From Siderastrea radians (Eukaryota; Cnidaria; Anthozoa; Scleractinia; Rhizangiidae): a stretch of 64,000 nt of DNA. The notes under the pieces are model-generated. The model was not told where the DNA came from and made no database searches. It was given only the letters and a program-made list of their open reading frames with translations. A program made the position numbers and the translations under genes. This document shows positions 25,001 to 40,000 of this stretch, piece by piece. Position 1 is the first letter of the stretch. Every line of letters starts with the position of its first letter. The DNA lies in NCBI GenBank assembly GCA_964017195.1, contig OZ024896.1, positions 5,905,487 to 5,969,486 on the forward strand. Direction: 5' to 3'.

Positions 25001-28000
25001 ATTAAACCACCTGCAAATCAGAGTGTCGAGCTCAGGGAGTGAACATGTACAAACACTGACCTACATGTATGCTGTCCCATCCCTCCCCCACTGTCTGACA
25101 TTTGGAGCCTGAGGTGTCAACTCACTGGCACGGCGACGGCTAACAGCTCCGGCAAAAAGGAGCTATTCATCTGAGTGCAAAACAGCTTAGCAAGCGGTTC
25201 GGAATTAAGTCAGTGTGCTTGACTTGCAAGAATAATAACCAAAAAATCGGTAGAGATTAAACTAAAGACCCGAGTTTTGACCAACCCTACCCCCCCTGGA
25301 TTGAGATGGGGGGACCCCAAATGCAGGTGGTCTGTTAGCCCTGTCCCCGTAGAGTTGCTGGGAACTAGCCGTGACAGTCCCCCCCCTAGAAAATAAACCG
25401 CTAGCCTAAGGTGGACTCGCTGCCGATGGCAGCGAGTCCACCCGGGGCGCGGAGTAAAATTAGTGATTCCGTTTTCAAAAATCCAGGTATATATCTCAGG
25501 CAAATGCAATTTTTTCCACTTTAATGTGCTGCTTTAGGCCCCACCACATCATCCAAGTGACAAACGCAGCGAATTTACTGCCCGCCCGGTCATTCACCCG
25601 AGATATCTACCTGATTTTATGAAAACCGGGCCAGCCTGCAAAACTGCAGTTGTACTGACATGCTAAGGAAAATGCCTCGCTTTGCCTAAAAGTACACTCT
25701 GCAAGCTATTTCTTACCACCTGAGGTCATCTAGTAGCCATCAAACAGCTAATCTAGGCTTGAATCAGTGCTCTGCAGCTATTTTCAGCTCTTCAACATTA
25801 AACCACCTGCAAATCAGAGTGTCGAGCTCAGGGAGTGAACATGTACAAACACTGACCTACATGTATGCTGTCCCATCCCTCCCCCACTGTCTGACATTTG
25901 GAGCCTGAGGTGTCAACTCACTGGCACGGCGACGGCTAACAGCTCCGGCAAAAAGGAGCTATTCATCTGAGTGCAAAACAGCTTAGCAAGCGGTTCGGAA
26001 TTAAGTCAGTGTGCTTGACTTGCAAGAATAATAACCAAAAAATCGGTAGAGATTAAACTAAAGACCCGAGTTTTGACCAACCCTACCCCCCCCTGGATTG
26101 AGATGGGGGGACCCCAAATGCAGGTGGTCTGTTAGCCCTGTCCCCGTAGAGTTGCTGGGAACTAGCCGTGACAGTCCCCCCCCCTAGAAAATAAACCGCT
26201 AGCCTAAGGTGGACTCGCTGCCGATGGCAGCGAGTCCACCCGGGGCGCGGAGTAAAATTAGTGATTCCGTTTTCAAAAATCCAGGTATATATCTCAGGCA
26301 AATGCAATTTTTTCCACTTTAATGTGCTGCTTTAGGCCCCACCACATCATCCAAGTGACAAACGCAGCGAATTTACTGCCCGCCCGGTCATTCACCCGAG
26401 ATATCTACCTGATTTTATGAAAACCGGGCCAGCCTGCAAAACTGCAGTTGTACTGACATGCTAAGGAAAATGCCTCGCTTTGCCTAAAAGTACACTCTGC
26501 AAGCTATTTCTTACCACCTGAGGTCATCTAGTAGCCATCAAACAGCTAATCTAGGCTTGAATCAGTGCTCTGCAGCTATTTTCAGCTCTTCAACATTAAA
26601 CCACCTGCAAATCAGAGTGTCGAGCTCAGGGAGTGAACATGTACAAACACTGACCTACATGTATGCTGTCCCATCCCTCCCCCACTGTCTGACATTTGGA
26701 GCCTGAGGTGTCAACTCACTGGCACGGCGACGGCTAACAGCTCCGGCAAAAAGGAGCTATTCATCTGAGTGCAAAACAGCTTAGCAAGCGGTTCGGAATT
26801 AAGTCAGTGTGCTTGACTTGCAAGAATAATAACCAAAAAATCGGTAGAGATTAAACTAAAGACCCGAGTTTTGACCAACCCTACCCCCCCTGGATTGAGA
26901 TGGGGGGACCCCAAATGCAGGTGGTCTGTTAGCCCTGTCCCCGTAGAGTTGCTGGGAACTAGCCGTGACAGTCCCCCCCCTAGAAAATAAACCGCTAGCC
27001 TAAGGTGGACTCGCTGCCGATGGCAGCGAGTCCACCCGGGGCGCGGAGTAAAATTAGTGATTCCGTTTTCAAAAATCCAGGTATATATCTCAGGCAAATG
27101 CAATTTTTTCCACTTTAATGTGCTGCTTTAGGCCCCACCACATCATCCAAGTGACAAACGCAGCGAATTTACTGCCCGCCCGGTCATTCACCCGAGATAT
27201 CTACCTGATTTTATGAAAACCGGGCCAGCCTGCAAAACTGCAGTTGTACTGACATGCTAAGGAAAATGCCTCGCTTTGCCTAAAAGTACACTCTGCAAGC
27301 TATTTCTTACCACCTGAGGTCATCTAGTAGCCATCAAACAGCTAATCTAGGCTTGAATCAGTGCTCTGCAGCTATTTTCAGCTCTTCAACATTAAACCAC
27401 CTGCAAATCAGAGTGTCGAGCTCAGGGAGTGAACATGTACAAACACTGACCTACATGTATGCTGTCCCATCCCTCCCCCACTGTCTGACATTTGGAGCCT
27501 GAGGTGTCAACTCACTGGCACGGCGACGGCTAACAGCTCCGGCAAAAAGGAGCTATTCATCTGAGTGCAAAACAGCTTAGCAAGCGGTTCGGAATTAAGT
27601 CAGTGTGCTTGACTTGCAAGAATAATAACCAAAAAATCGGTAGAGATTAAACTAAAGACCCGAGTTTTGACCAACCCTACCCCCCCCTGGATTGAGATGG
27701 GGGGACCCCAAATGCAGGTGGTCTGTTAGCCCTGTCCCCGTAGAGTTGCTGGGAACTAGCCGTGACAGTCCCCCCCCTAGAAAATAAACCGCTAGCCTAA
27801 GGTGGACTCGCTGCCGATGGCAGCGAGTCCACCCGGGGCGCGGAGTAAAATTAGTGATTCCGTTTTCAAAAATCCAGGTATATATCTCAGGCAAATGCAA
27901 TTTTTTCCACTTTAATGTGCTGCTTTAGGCCCCACCACATCATCCAAGTGACAAACGCAGCGAATTTACTGCCCGCCCGGTCATTCACCCGAGATATCTA

Positions 28001-31000
28001 CCTGATTTTATGAAAACCGGGCCAGCCTGCAAAACTGCAGTTGTACTGACATGCTAAGGAAAATGCCTCGCTTTGCCTAAAAGTACACTCTGCAAGCTAT
28101 TTCTTACCACCTGAGGTCATCTAGTAGCCATCAAACAGCTAATCTAGGCTTGAATCAGTGCTCTGCAGCTATTTTCAGCTCTTCAACATTAAACCACCTG
28201 CAAATCAGAGTGTCGAGCTCAGGGAGTGAACATGTACAAACACTGACCTACATGTATGCTGTCCCATCCCTCCCCCACTGTCTGACATTTGGAGCCTGAG
28301 GTGTCAACTCACTGGCACGGCGACGGCTAACAGCTCCGGCAAAAAGGAGCTATTCATCTGAGTGCAAAACAGCTTAGCAAGCGGTTCGGAATTAAGTCAG
28401 TGTGCTTGACTTGCAAGAATAATAACCAAAAAATCGGTAGAGATTAAACTAAAGACCCGAGTTTTGACCAACCCTACCCCCCCCTGGATTGAGATGGGGG
28501 GACCCCAAATGCAGGTGGTCTGTTAGCCCTGTCCCCGTAGAGTTGCTGGGAACTAGCCGTGACAGTCCCCCCCCTAGAAAATAAACCGCTAGCCTAAGGT
28601 GGACTCGCTGCCGATGGCAGCGAGTCCACCCGGGGCGCGGAGTAAAATTAGTGATTCCGTTTTCAAAAATCCAGGTATATATCTCAGGCAAATGCAATTT
28701 TTTCCACTTTAATGTGCTGCTTTAGGCCCCACCACATCATCCAAGTGACAAACGCAGCGAATTTACTGCCCGCCCGGTCATTCACCCGAGATATCTACCT
28801 GATTTTATGAAAACCGGGCCAGCCTGCAAAACTGCAGTTGTACTGACATGCTAAGGAAAATGCCTCGCTTTGCCTAAAAGTACACTCTGCAAGCTATTTC
28901 TTACCACCTGAGGTCATCTAGTAGCCATCAAACAGCTAATCTAGGCTTGAATCAGTGCTCTGCAGCTATTTTCAGCTCTTCAACATTAAACCACCTGCAA
29001 ATCAGAGTGTCGAGCTCAGGGAGTGAACATGTACAAACACTGACCTACATGTATGCTGTCCCATCCCTCCCCCACTGTCTGACATTTGGAGCCTGAGGTG
29101 TCAACTCACTGGCACGGCGACGGCTAACAGCTCCGGCAAAAAGGAGCTATTCATCTGAGTGCAAAACAGCTTAGCAAGCGGTTCGGAATTAAGTCAGTGT
29201 GCTTGACTTGCAAGAATAATAACCAAAAAATCGGTAGAGATTAAACTAAAGACCCGAGTTTTGACCAACCCTACCCCCCCCTGGATTGAGATGGGGGGAC
29301 CCCAAATGCAGGTGGTCTGTTAGCCCTGTCCCCGTAGAGTTGCTGGAGACTAGCCGTGACAGTCCCCCCCCTAGAAAATAAACCGCTAGCCTAAGGTGGA
29401 CTCGCTGCCGATGGCAGCGAGTCCACCCGGGGCGCGGAGTAAAATTAGTGATTCCGTTTTCAAAAATCCAGGTATATATCTCAGGCAAATGCAATTTTTT
29501 CCACTTTAATGTGCTGCTTTAGGCCCCACCACATCATCCAAGTGACAAACGCAGCGAATTTACTGCCCGCCCGGTCATTCACCCGAGATATCTACCTGAT
29601 TTTATGAAAACCGGGCCAGCCTGCAAAACTGCAGTTGTACTGACATGCTAAGGAAAATGCCTCGCTTTGCCTAAAAGTACACTCTGCAAGCTATTTCTTA
29701 CCACCTGAGGTCATCTAGTAGCCATCAAACAGCTAATCTAGGCTTGAATCAGTGCTCTGCAGCTATTTTCAGCTCTTCAACATTAAACCACCTGCAAATC
29801 AGAGTGTCGAGCTCAGGGAGTGAACATGTACAAACACTGACCTACATGTATGCTGTCCCATCCCTCCCCCACTGTCTGACATTTGGAGCCTGAGGTGTCA
29901 ACTCACTGGCACGGCGACGGCTAACAGCTCCGGCAAAAAGGAGCTATTCCTCTGAGTGCAAAACAGCTTAGCAAGCGGTTCGGAATTAAGTCAGTGTGCT
30001 TGACTTGCAAGAATAATAACCAAAAAATCGGTAGAGATTAAACTAAAGACCCGAGTTTTGACCAACCCTACCCCCCCTGGATTGAGATGGGGGGACCCCA
30101 AATGCAGGTGGTCTGTTAGCCCTGTCCCCGTAGAGTTGCTGGGAACTAGCCGTGACAGTCCCCCCCCTAGAAAATAAACCGCTAGCCTAAGGTGGACTCG
30201 CTGCCGATGGCAGCGAGTCTACCCGGGGCGCGGAGTAAAATTAGTGATTCCGTTTTCAAAAATCCAGGTATATATCTCAGGCAAATGCAATTTTTTCCAC
30301 TTTAATGTGCTGCTTTAGGCCCCACCACATCATCCAAGTGACAAACGCAGCGAATTTACTGCCCGCCCGGTCATTCACCCGAGATATCTACCTGATTTTA
30401 TGAAAACCGGGCCAGCCTGCAAAACTGCAGTTGTACTGACATGCTAAGGAAAATGCCTCGCTTTGCCTAAAAGTACACTCTGCAAGCTATTTCTTACCAC
30501 CTGAGGTCATCTAGTAGCCATCAAACAGCTAATCTAGGCTTGAATCAGTGCTCTGCAGCTATTTTCAGCTCTTCAACATTAAACCACCTGCAAATCAGAG
30601 TGTCGAGCTCAGGGAGTGAACATGTACAAACACTGACCTACATGTATGCTGTCCCATCCCTCCCCCACTGTCTGACATTTGGAGCCTGAGGTGTCAACTC
30701 ACTGGCACGGCGACGGCTAACAGCTCCGGCAAAAAGGGGCTATTCATCTGAGTGCAAAACAGCTTAGCAAGCGGTTCGGAATTAAGTCAGTGTGCTTGAC
30801 TTGCAAGAATAATAACCAAAAAATCGGTAGAGATTAAACTAAAGACCCGAGTTTTGACCAACCCTACCCCCCCTGGATTGAGATGGGGGGACCCCAAATG
30901 CAGGTGGTCTGTTAGCCCTGTCCCCGTAGAGTTGCTGGGAACTAGCCGTGACAGTCCCCCCCCTAGAAAATAAACCGCTAGCCTAAGGTGGACTCGCTGC

Positions 31001-34000
31001 CGATGGCAGCGAGTCCACCCGGGGCGCGGAGTAAAATTAGTGATTCCGTTTTCAAAAATCCAGGTATATATCTCAGGCAAATGCAATTTTTTCCACTTTA
31101 ATGTGCTGCTTTAGGCCCCACCACATCATCCAAGTGACAAACGCAGCGAATTTACTGCCCGCCCGGTCATTCACCCGAGATATCTACCTGATTTTATGAA
31201 AACCGGGCCAGCCTGCAAAACTGCAGTTGTACTGACATGCTAAGGAAAATGCCTCGCTTTGCCTAAAAGTACACTCTGCAAGCTATTTCTTACCACCTGA
31301 GGTCATCTAGTAGCCATCAAACAGCTAATCTAGGCTTGAATCAGTGCTCTGCAGCTATTTTCAGCTCTTCAACATTAAACCACCTGCAAATCAGAGTGTC
31401 GAGCTCAGGGAGTGAACATGTACAAACACTGACCTACATGTATGCTGTCCCATCCCTCCCCCACTGTCTGACATTTGGAGCCTGAGGTGTCAACTCACTG
31501 GCACGGCGACGGCTAACAGCTCCGGCAAAAAGGGGCTATTCATCTGAGTGCAAAACAGCTTAGCAAGCGGTTCGGAATTAAGTCAGTGTGCTTGACTTGC
31601 AAGAATAATAACCAAAAAATCGGTAGAGATTAAACTAAAGACCCGAGTTTTGACCAACCCTACCCCCCCCTGGATTGAGATGGGGGGACCCCAAATGCAG
31701 GTGGTCTGTTAGCCCTGTCCCCGTAGAGTTGCTGGGAACTAGCCGTGACAGTCCCCCCCCTAGAAAATAAACCGCTAGCCTAAGGTGGACTCGCTGCCGA
31801 TGGCAGCGAGTCCACCCGGGGCGCGGAGTAAAATTAGTGATTCCGTTTTCAAAAATCCAGGTATATATCTCAGGCAAATGCAATTTTTTCCACTTTAATG
31901 TGCTGCTTTAGGCCCCACCACATCATCCAAGTGACAAACGCAGCGAATTTACTGCCCGCCCGGTCATTCACCCGAGATATCTACCTGATTTTATGAAAAC
32001 CGGGCCAGCCTGCAAAACTGCAGTTGTACTGACATGCTAAGGAAAATGCCTCGCTTTGCCTAAAAGTACACTCTGCAAGCTATTTCTTACCACCTGAGGT
32101 CATCTAGTAGCCATCAAACAGCTAATCTAGGCTTGAATCAGTGCTCTGCAGCTATTTTCAGCTCTTCAACATTAAACCACCTGCAAATCAGAGTGTCGAG
32201 CTCAGGGAGTGAACATGTACAAACACTGACCTACATGTATGCTGTCCCATCCCTCCCCCACTGTCTGACATTTGGAGCCTGAGGTGTCAACTCACTGGCA
32301 CGGCGACGGCTAACAGCTCCGGCAAAAAGGAGCTATTCATCTGAGTGCAAAACAGCTTAGCAAGCGGTTCGGAATTAAGTCAGTGTGCTTGACTTGCAAG
32401 AATAATAACCAAAAAATCGGTAGAGATTAAACTAAAGACCCGAGTTTTGACCAACCCTACCCCCCCCTGGATTGAGATGGGGGGACCCCAAATGCAGGTG
32501 GTCTGTTAGCCCTGTCCCCGTAGAGTTGCTGGGAACTAGCCGTGACAGTTCCCCCCCCTAGAAAATAAACCGCTAGCCTAAGGTGGACTCGCTGCCGATG
32601 GCAGCGAGTCCACCCGGGGCGCGGAGTAAAATTAGTGATTCCGTTTTCAAAAATCCAGGTATATATCTCAGGCAAATGCAATTTTTTCCACTTTAATGTG
32701 CTGCTTTAGGCCCCACCACATCATCCAAGTGACAAACGCAGCGAATTTACTGCCCGCCCGGTCATTCACCCGAGATATCTACCTGATTTTATGAAAACCG
32801 GGCCAGCCTGCAAAACTGCAGTTGTACTGACATGCTAAGGAAAATGCCTCGCTTTGCCTAAAAGTACACTCTGCAAGCTATTTCTTACCACCTGAGGTCA
32901 TCTAGTAGCCATCAAACAGCTAATCTAGGCTTGAATCAGTGCTCTGCAGCTATTTTCAGCTCTTCAACATTAAACCACCTGCAAATCAGAGTGTCGAGCT
33001 CAGGGAGTGAACATGTACAAACACTGACCTACATGTATGCTGTCCCATCCCTCCCCCACTGTCTGACATTTGGAGCCTGAGGTGTCAACTCACTGGCACG
33101 GCGACGGCTAACAGCTCCGGCAAAAAGGAGCTATTCATCTGAGTGCAAAACAGCTTAGCAAGCGGTTCGGAATTAAGTCAGTGTGCTTGACTTGCAAGAA
33201 TAATAACCAAAAAATCGGTAGAGATTAAACTAAAGACCCGAGTTTTGACCAACCCTACCCCCCCCTGGATTGAGATGGGGGGACCCCAAATGCAGGTGGT
33301 CTGTTAGCCCTGTCCCCGTAGAGTTGCTGGGAACTAGCCGTGACAGTCCCCCCCCCTAGAAAATAAACCGCTAGCCTAAGGTGGACTCGCTGCCGATGGC
33401 AGCGAGTCCACCCGGGGCGCGGAGTAAAATTAGTGATTCCGTTTTCAAAAATCCAGGTATATATCTCAGGCAAATGCAATTTTTTCCACTTTAATGTGCT
33501 GCTTTAGGCCCCACCACATCATCCAAGTGACAAACGCAGCGAATTTACTGCCCGCCCGGTCATTCACCCGAGATATCTACCTGATTTTATGAAAACCGGG
33601 CCAGCCTGCAAAACTGCAGTTGTACTGACATGCTAAGGAAAATGCCTCGCTTTGCCTAAAAGTACACTCTGCAAGCTATTTCTTACCACCTGAGGTCATC
33701 TAGTAGCCATCAAACAGCTAATCTAGGCTTGAATCAGTGCTCTGCAGCTATTTTCAGCTCTTCAACATTAAACCACCTGCAAATCAGAGTGTCGAGCTCA
33801 GGGAGTGAACATGTACAAACACTGACCTACATGTATGCTGTCCCATCCCTCCCCCACTGTCTGACATTTGGAGCCTGAGGTGTCAACTCACTGGCACGGC
33901 GACGGCTAACAGCTCCGGCAAAAAGGAGCTATTCATCTGAGTGCAAAACAGCTTAGCAAGCGGTTCGGAATTAAGTCAGTGTGCTTGACTTGCAAGAATA

Positions 34001-37000
34001 ATAACCAAAAAATCGGTAGAGATTAAACTAAAGACCCGAGTTTTGACCAACCCTACCCCCCCCTGGATTGAGATGGGGGGACCCCAAATGCAGGTGGTCT
34101 GTTAGCCCTGTCCCCGTAGAGTTGCTGGGAACTAGCCGTGACAGTCCCCCCCCTAGAAAATAAACCGCTAGCCTAAGGTGGACTCGCTGCCGATGGCAGC
34201 GAGTCCACCCGGGGCGCGGAGTAAAATTAGTGATTCCGTTTTCAAAAATCCAGGTATATATCTCAGGCAAATGCAATTTTTTCCACTTTAATGTGCTGCT
34301 TTAGGCCCCACCACATCATCCAAGTGACAAACGCAGCGAATTTACTGCCCGCCCGGTCATTCACCCGAGATATCTACCTGATTTTATGAAAACCGGGCCA
34401 GCCTGCAAAACTGCAGTTGTACTGACATGCTAAGGAAAATGCCTCGCTTTGCCTAAAAGTACACTCTGCAAGCTATTTCTTACCACCTGAGGTCATCTAG
34501 TAGCCATCAAACAGCTAATCTAGGCTTGAATCAGTGCTCTGCAGCTATTTTCAGCTCTTCAACATTAAACCACCTGCAAATCACAGTGTCGAGCTCAGGG
34601 AGTGAACATGTACAAACACTGACCTACATGTATGCTGTCCCATCCCTCCCCCACTGTCTGACATTTGGAGCCTGAGGTGTCAACTCACTGGCACGGCGAC
34701 GGCTAACAGCTCCGGCAAAAAGGAGCTATTCATCTGAGTGCAAAACAGCTTAGCAAGCGGTTCGGAATTAAGTCAGTGTGCTTGACTTGCAAGAATAATA
34801 ACCAAAAAATCGGTAGAGATTAAACTAAAGACCCGAGTTTTGACCAACCCTACCCCCCCTGGATTGAGATGGGGGGACCCCAAATGCAGGTGGTCTGTTA
34901 GCCCTGTCCCCGTAGAGTTGCTGGGAACTAGCCGTGACAGTCCCCCCCCTAGAAAATAAACCGCTAGCCTAAGGTGGACTCGCTGCCGATGGCAGCGAGT
35001 CCACCCGGGGCGCGGAGTAAAATTAGTGATTCCGTTTTCAAAAATCCAGGTATATATCTCAGGCAAATGCAATTTTTTCCACTTTAATGTGCTGCTTTAG
35101 GCCCCACCACATCATCCAAGTGACAAACGCAGCGAATTTACTGCCCGCCCGGTCATTCACCCGAGATATCTACCTGATTTTATGAAAACCGGGCCAGCCT
35201 GCAAAACTGCAGTTGTACTGACATGCTAAGGAAAATGCCTCGCTTTGCCTAAAAGTACACTCTGCAAGCTATTTCTTACCACCTGAGGTCATCTAGTAGC
35301 CATCAAACAGCTAATCTAGGCTTGAATCAGTGCTCTGCAGCTATTTTCAGCTCTTCAACATTAAACCACCTGCAAATCAGAGTGTCGAGCTCAGGGAGTG
35401 AACATGTACAAACACTGACCTACATGTATGCTGTCCCATCCCTCCCCCACTGTCTGACATTTGGAGCCTGAGGTGTCAACTCACTGGCACGGCGACGGCT
35501 AACAGCTCCGGCAAAAAGGAGCTATTCATCTGAGTGCAAAACAGCTTAGCAAGCGGTTCGGAATTAAGTCAGTGTGCTTGACTTGCAAGAATAATAACCA
35601 AAAAATCGGTAGAGATTAAACTAAAGACCCGAGTTTTGACCAACCCTACCCCCCCCTGGATTGAGATGGGGGGACCCCAAATGCAGGTGGTCTGTTAGCC
35701 CTGTCCCCGTAGAGTTGCTGGGAACTAGCCGTGACAGTCCCCCCCCCTAGAAAATAAACCGCTAGCCTAAGGTGGACTCGCTGCCGATGGCAGCGAGTCC
35801 ACCCGGGGCGCGGAGTAAAATTAGTGATTCCGTTTTCAAAAATCCAGGTATATATCTCAGGCAAATGCAATTTTTTCCACTTTAATGTGCTGCTTTAGGC
35901 CCCACCACATCATCCAAGTGACAAACGCAGCGAATTTACTGCCCGCCCGGTCATTCACCCGAGATATCTACCTGATTTTATGAAAACCGGGCCAGCCTGC
36001 AAAACTGCAGTTGTACTGACATGCTAAGGAAAATGCCTCGCTTTGCCTAAAAGTACACTCTGCAAGCTATTTCTTACCACCTGAGGTCATCTAGTAGCCA
36101 TCAAACAGCTAATCTAGGCTTGAATCAGTGCTCTGCAGCTATTTTCAGCTCTTCAACATTAAACCACCTGCAAATCAGAGTGTCGAGCTCAGGGAGTGAA
36201 CATGTACAAACACTGACCTACATGTATGCTGTCCCATCCCTCCCCCACTGTCTGACATTTGGAGCCTGAGGTGTCAACTCACTGGCACGGCGACGGCTAA
36301 CAGCTCCGGCAAAAAGGAGCTATTCATCTGAGTGCAAAACAGCTTAGCAAGCGGTTCGGAATTAAGTCAGTGTGCTTGACTTGCAAGAATAATAACCAAA
36401 AAATCGGTAGAGATTAAACTAAAGACCCGAGTTTTGACCAACCCTACCCCCCCCTGGATTGAGATGGGGGGACCCCAAATGCAGGTGGTCTGTTAGCCCT
36501 GTCCCCGTAGAGTTGCTGGGAACTAGCCGTGACAGTCCCCCCCCTAGAAAATAAACCGCTAGCCTAAGGTGGACTCGCTGCCGATGGCAGCGAGTCCACC
36601 CGGGGCGCGGAGTAAAATTAGTGATTCCGTTTTCAAAAATCCAGGTATATATCTCAGGCAAATGCAATTTTTTCCACTTTAATGTGCTGCTTTAGGCCCC
36701 ACCACATCATCCAAGTGACAAACGCAGCGAATTTACTGCCCGCCCGGTCATTCACCCGAGATATCTACCTGATTTTATGAAAACCGGGCCAGCCTGCAAA
36801 ACTGCAGTTGTACTGACATGCTAAGGAAAATGCCTCGCTTTGCCTAAAAGTACACTCTGCAAGCTATTTCTTACCACCTGAGGTCATCTAGTAGCCATCA
36901 AACAGCTAATCTAGGCTTGAATCAGTGCTCTGCAGCTATTTTCAGCTCTTCAACATTAAACCACCTGCAAATCAGAGTGTCGAGCTCAGGGAGTGAACAT

Positions 37001-40000
37001 GTACAAACACTGACCTACATGTATGCTGTCCCATCCCTCCCCCACTGTCTGACATTTGGAGCCTGAGGTGTCAACTCACTGGCACGGCGACGGCTAACAG
37101 CTCCGGCAAAAAGGAGCTATTCATCTGAGTGCAAAACAGCTTAGCAAGCGGTTCGGAATTAAGTCAGTGTGCTTGACTTGCAAGAATAATAACCAAAAAA
37201 TCGGTAGAGATTAAACTAAAGACCCGAGTTTTGACCAACCCTACCCCCCCTGGATTGAGATGGGGGGACCCCAAATGCAGGTGGTCTGTTAGCCCTGTCC
37301 CCGTAGAGTTGCTGGGAACTAGCCGTGACAGTCCCCCCCCTAGAAAATAAACCGCTAGCCTAAGGTGGACTCGCTGCCGATGGCAGCGAGTCCACCCGGG
37401 GCGCGGAGTAAAATTAGTGATTCCGTTTTCAAAAATCCAGGTATATATCTCAGCCAAATGCAATTTTTTCCACTTTAATGTGCTGCTTTAGGCCCCACCA
37501 CATCATCCAAGTGACAAACGCAGCGAATTTACTGCCCGCCCGGTCATTCACCCGAGATATCTACCTGATTTTATGAAAACCGGGCCAGCCTGCAAAACTG
37601 CAGTTGTACTGACATGCTAAGGAAAATGCCTCGCTTTGCCTAAAAGTACACTCTGCAAGCTATTTCTTACCACCTGAGGTCATCTAGTAGCCATCAAACA
37701 GCTAATCTAGGCTTGAATCAGTGCTCTGCAGCTATTTTCAGCTCTTCAACATTAAACCACCTGCAAATCAGAGTGTCGAGCTCAGGGAGTGAACATGTAC
37801 AAACACTGACCTACATGTATGCTGTCCCATCCCTCCCCCACTGTCTGACATTTGGAGCCTGAGGTGTCAACTCACTGGCACGGCGACGGCTAACAGCTCC
37901 GGCAAAAAGGGGCTATTCATCTGAGTGCAAAACAGCTTAGCAAGCGGTTCGGAATTAAGTCAGTGTGCTTGACTTGCAAGAATAATAACCAAAAAATCGG
38001 TAGAGATTAAACTAAAGACCCGAGTTTTGACCAACCCTACCCCCCCTGGATTGAGATGGGGGGACCCCAAATGCAGGTGGTCTGTTAGCCCTGTCCCCGT
38101 AGAGTTGCTGGGAACTAGCCGTGACAGTCCCCCCCCTAGAAAATAAACCGCTAGCCTAAGGTGGACTCGCTGCCGATGGCAGCGAGTCCACCCGGGGCGC
38201 GGAGTAAAATTAGTGATTCCGTTTTCAAAAATCCAGGTATATATCTCAGCCAAATGCAATTTTTTCCACTTTAATGTGCTGCTTTAGGCCCCACCACATC
38301 ATCCAAGTGACAAACGCAGCGAATTTACTGCCCGCCCGGTCATTCACCCGAGATATCTACCTGATTTTATGAAAACCGGGCCAGCCTGCAAAACTGCAGT
38401 TGTACTGACATGCTAAGGAAAATGCCTCGCTTTGCCTAAAAGTACACTCTGCAAGCTATTTCTTACCACCTGAGGTCATCTAGTAGCCATCAAACAGCTA
38501 ATCTAGGCTTGAATCAGTGCTCTGCAGCTATTTTCAGCTCTTCAACATTAAACCACCTGCAAATCAGAGTGTCGAGCTCAGGGAGTGAACATGTACAAAC
38601 ACTGACCTACATGTATGCTGTCCCATCCCTCCCCCACTGTCTGACATTTGGAGCCTGAGGTGTCAACTCACTGGCACGGCGACGGCTAACAGCTCCGGCA
38701 AAAAGGGGCTATTCATCTGAGTGCAAAACAGCTTAGCAAGCGGTTCGGAATTAAGTCAGTGTGCTTGACTTGCAAGAATAATAACCAAAAAATCGGTAGA
38801 GATTAAACTAAAGACCCGAGTTTTGACCAACCCTACCCCCCCTGGATTGAGATGGGGGGACCCCAAATGCAGGTGGTCTGTTAGCCCTGTCCCCGTAGAG
38901 TTGCTGGGAACTAGCCGTGACAGTCCCCCCCCTAGAAAATAAACCGCTAGCCTAAGGTGGACTCGCTGCCGATGGCAGCGAGTCCACCCGGGGCGCGGAG
39001 TAAAATTAGTGATTCCGTTTTCAAAAATCCAGGTATATATCTCAGCCAAATGCAATTTTTTCCACTTTAATGTGCTGCTTTAGGCCCCACCACATCATCC
39101 AAGTGACAAACGCAGCGAATTTACTGCCCGCCCGGTCATTCACCCGAGATATCTACCTGATTTTATGAAAACCGGGCCAGCCTGCAAAACTGCAGTTGTA
39201 CTGACATGCTAAGGAAAATGCCTCGCTTTGCCTAAAAGTACACTCTGCAAGCTATTTCTTACCACCTGAGGTCATCTAGTAGCCATCAAACAGCTAATCT
39301 AGGCTTGAATCAGTGCTCTGCAGCTATTTTCAGCTCTTCAACATTAAACCACCTGCAAATCAGAGTGTCGAGCTCAGGGAGTGAACATGTACAAACACTG
39401 ACCTACATGTATGCTGTCCCATCCCTCCCCCACTGTCTGACATTTGGAGCCTGAGGTGTCAACTCACTGGCACGGCGACGGCTAACAGCTCCGGCAAAAA
39501 GGAGCTATTCATCTGAGTGCAAAACAGCTTAGCAAGCGGTTCGGAATTAAGTCAGTGTGCTTGACTTGCAAGAATAATAACCAAAAAATCGGTAGAGATT
39601 AAACTAAAGACCCGAGTTTTGACCAACCCTACCCCCCCCTGGATTGAGATGGGGGGACCCCAAATGCAGGTGGTCTGTTAGCCCTGTCCCCGTAGAGTTG
39701 CTGGGAACTAGCCGTGACAGTCCCCCCCCTAGAAAATAAACCGCTAGCCTAAGGTGGACTCGCTGCCGATGGCAGCGAGTCCACCCGGGGCGCGGAGTAA
39801 AATTAGTGATTCCGTTTTCAAAAATCCAGGTATATATCTCAGGCAAATGCAATTTTTTCCACTTTAATGTGCTGCTTTAGGCCCCACCACATCATCCAAG
39901 TGACAAACGCAGCGAATTTACTGCCCGCCCGGTCATTCACCCGAGATATCTACCTGATTTTATGAAAACCGGGCCAGCCTGCAAAACTGCAGTTGTACTG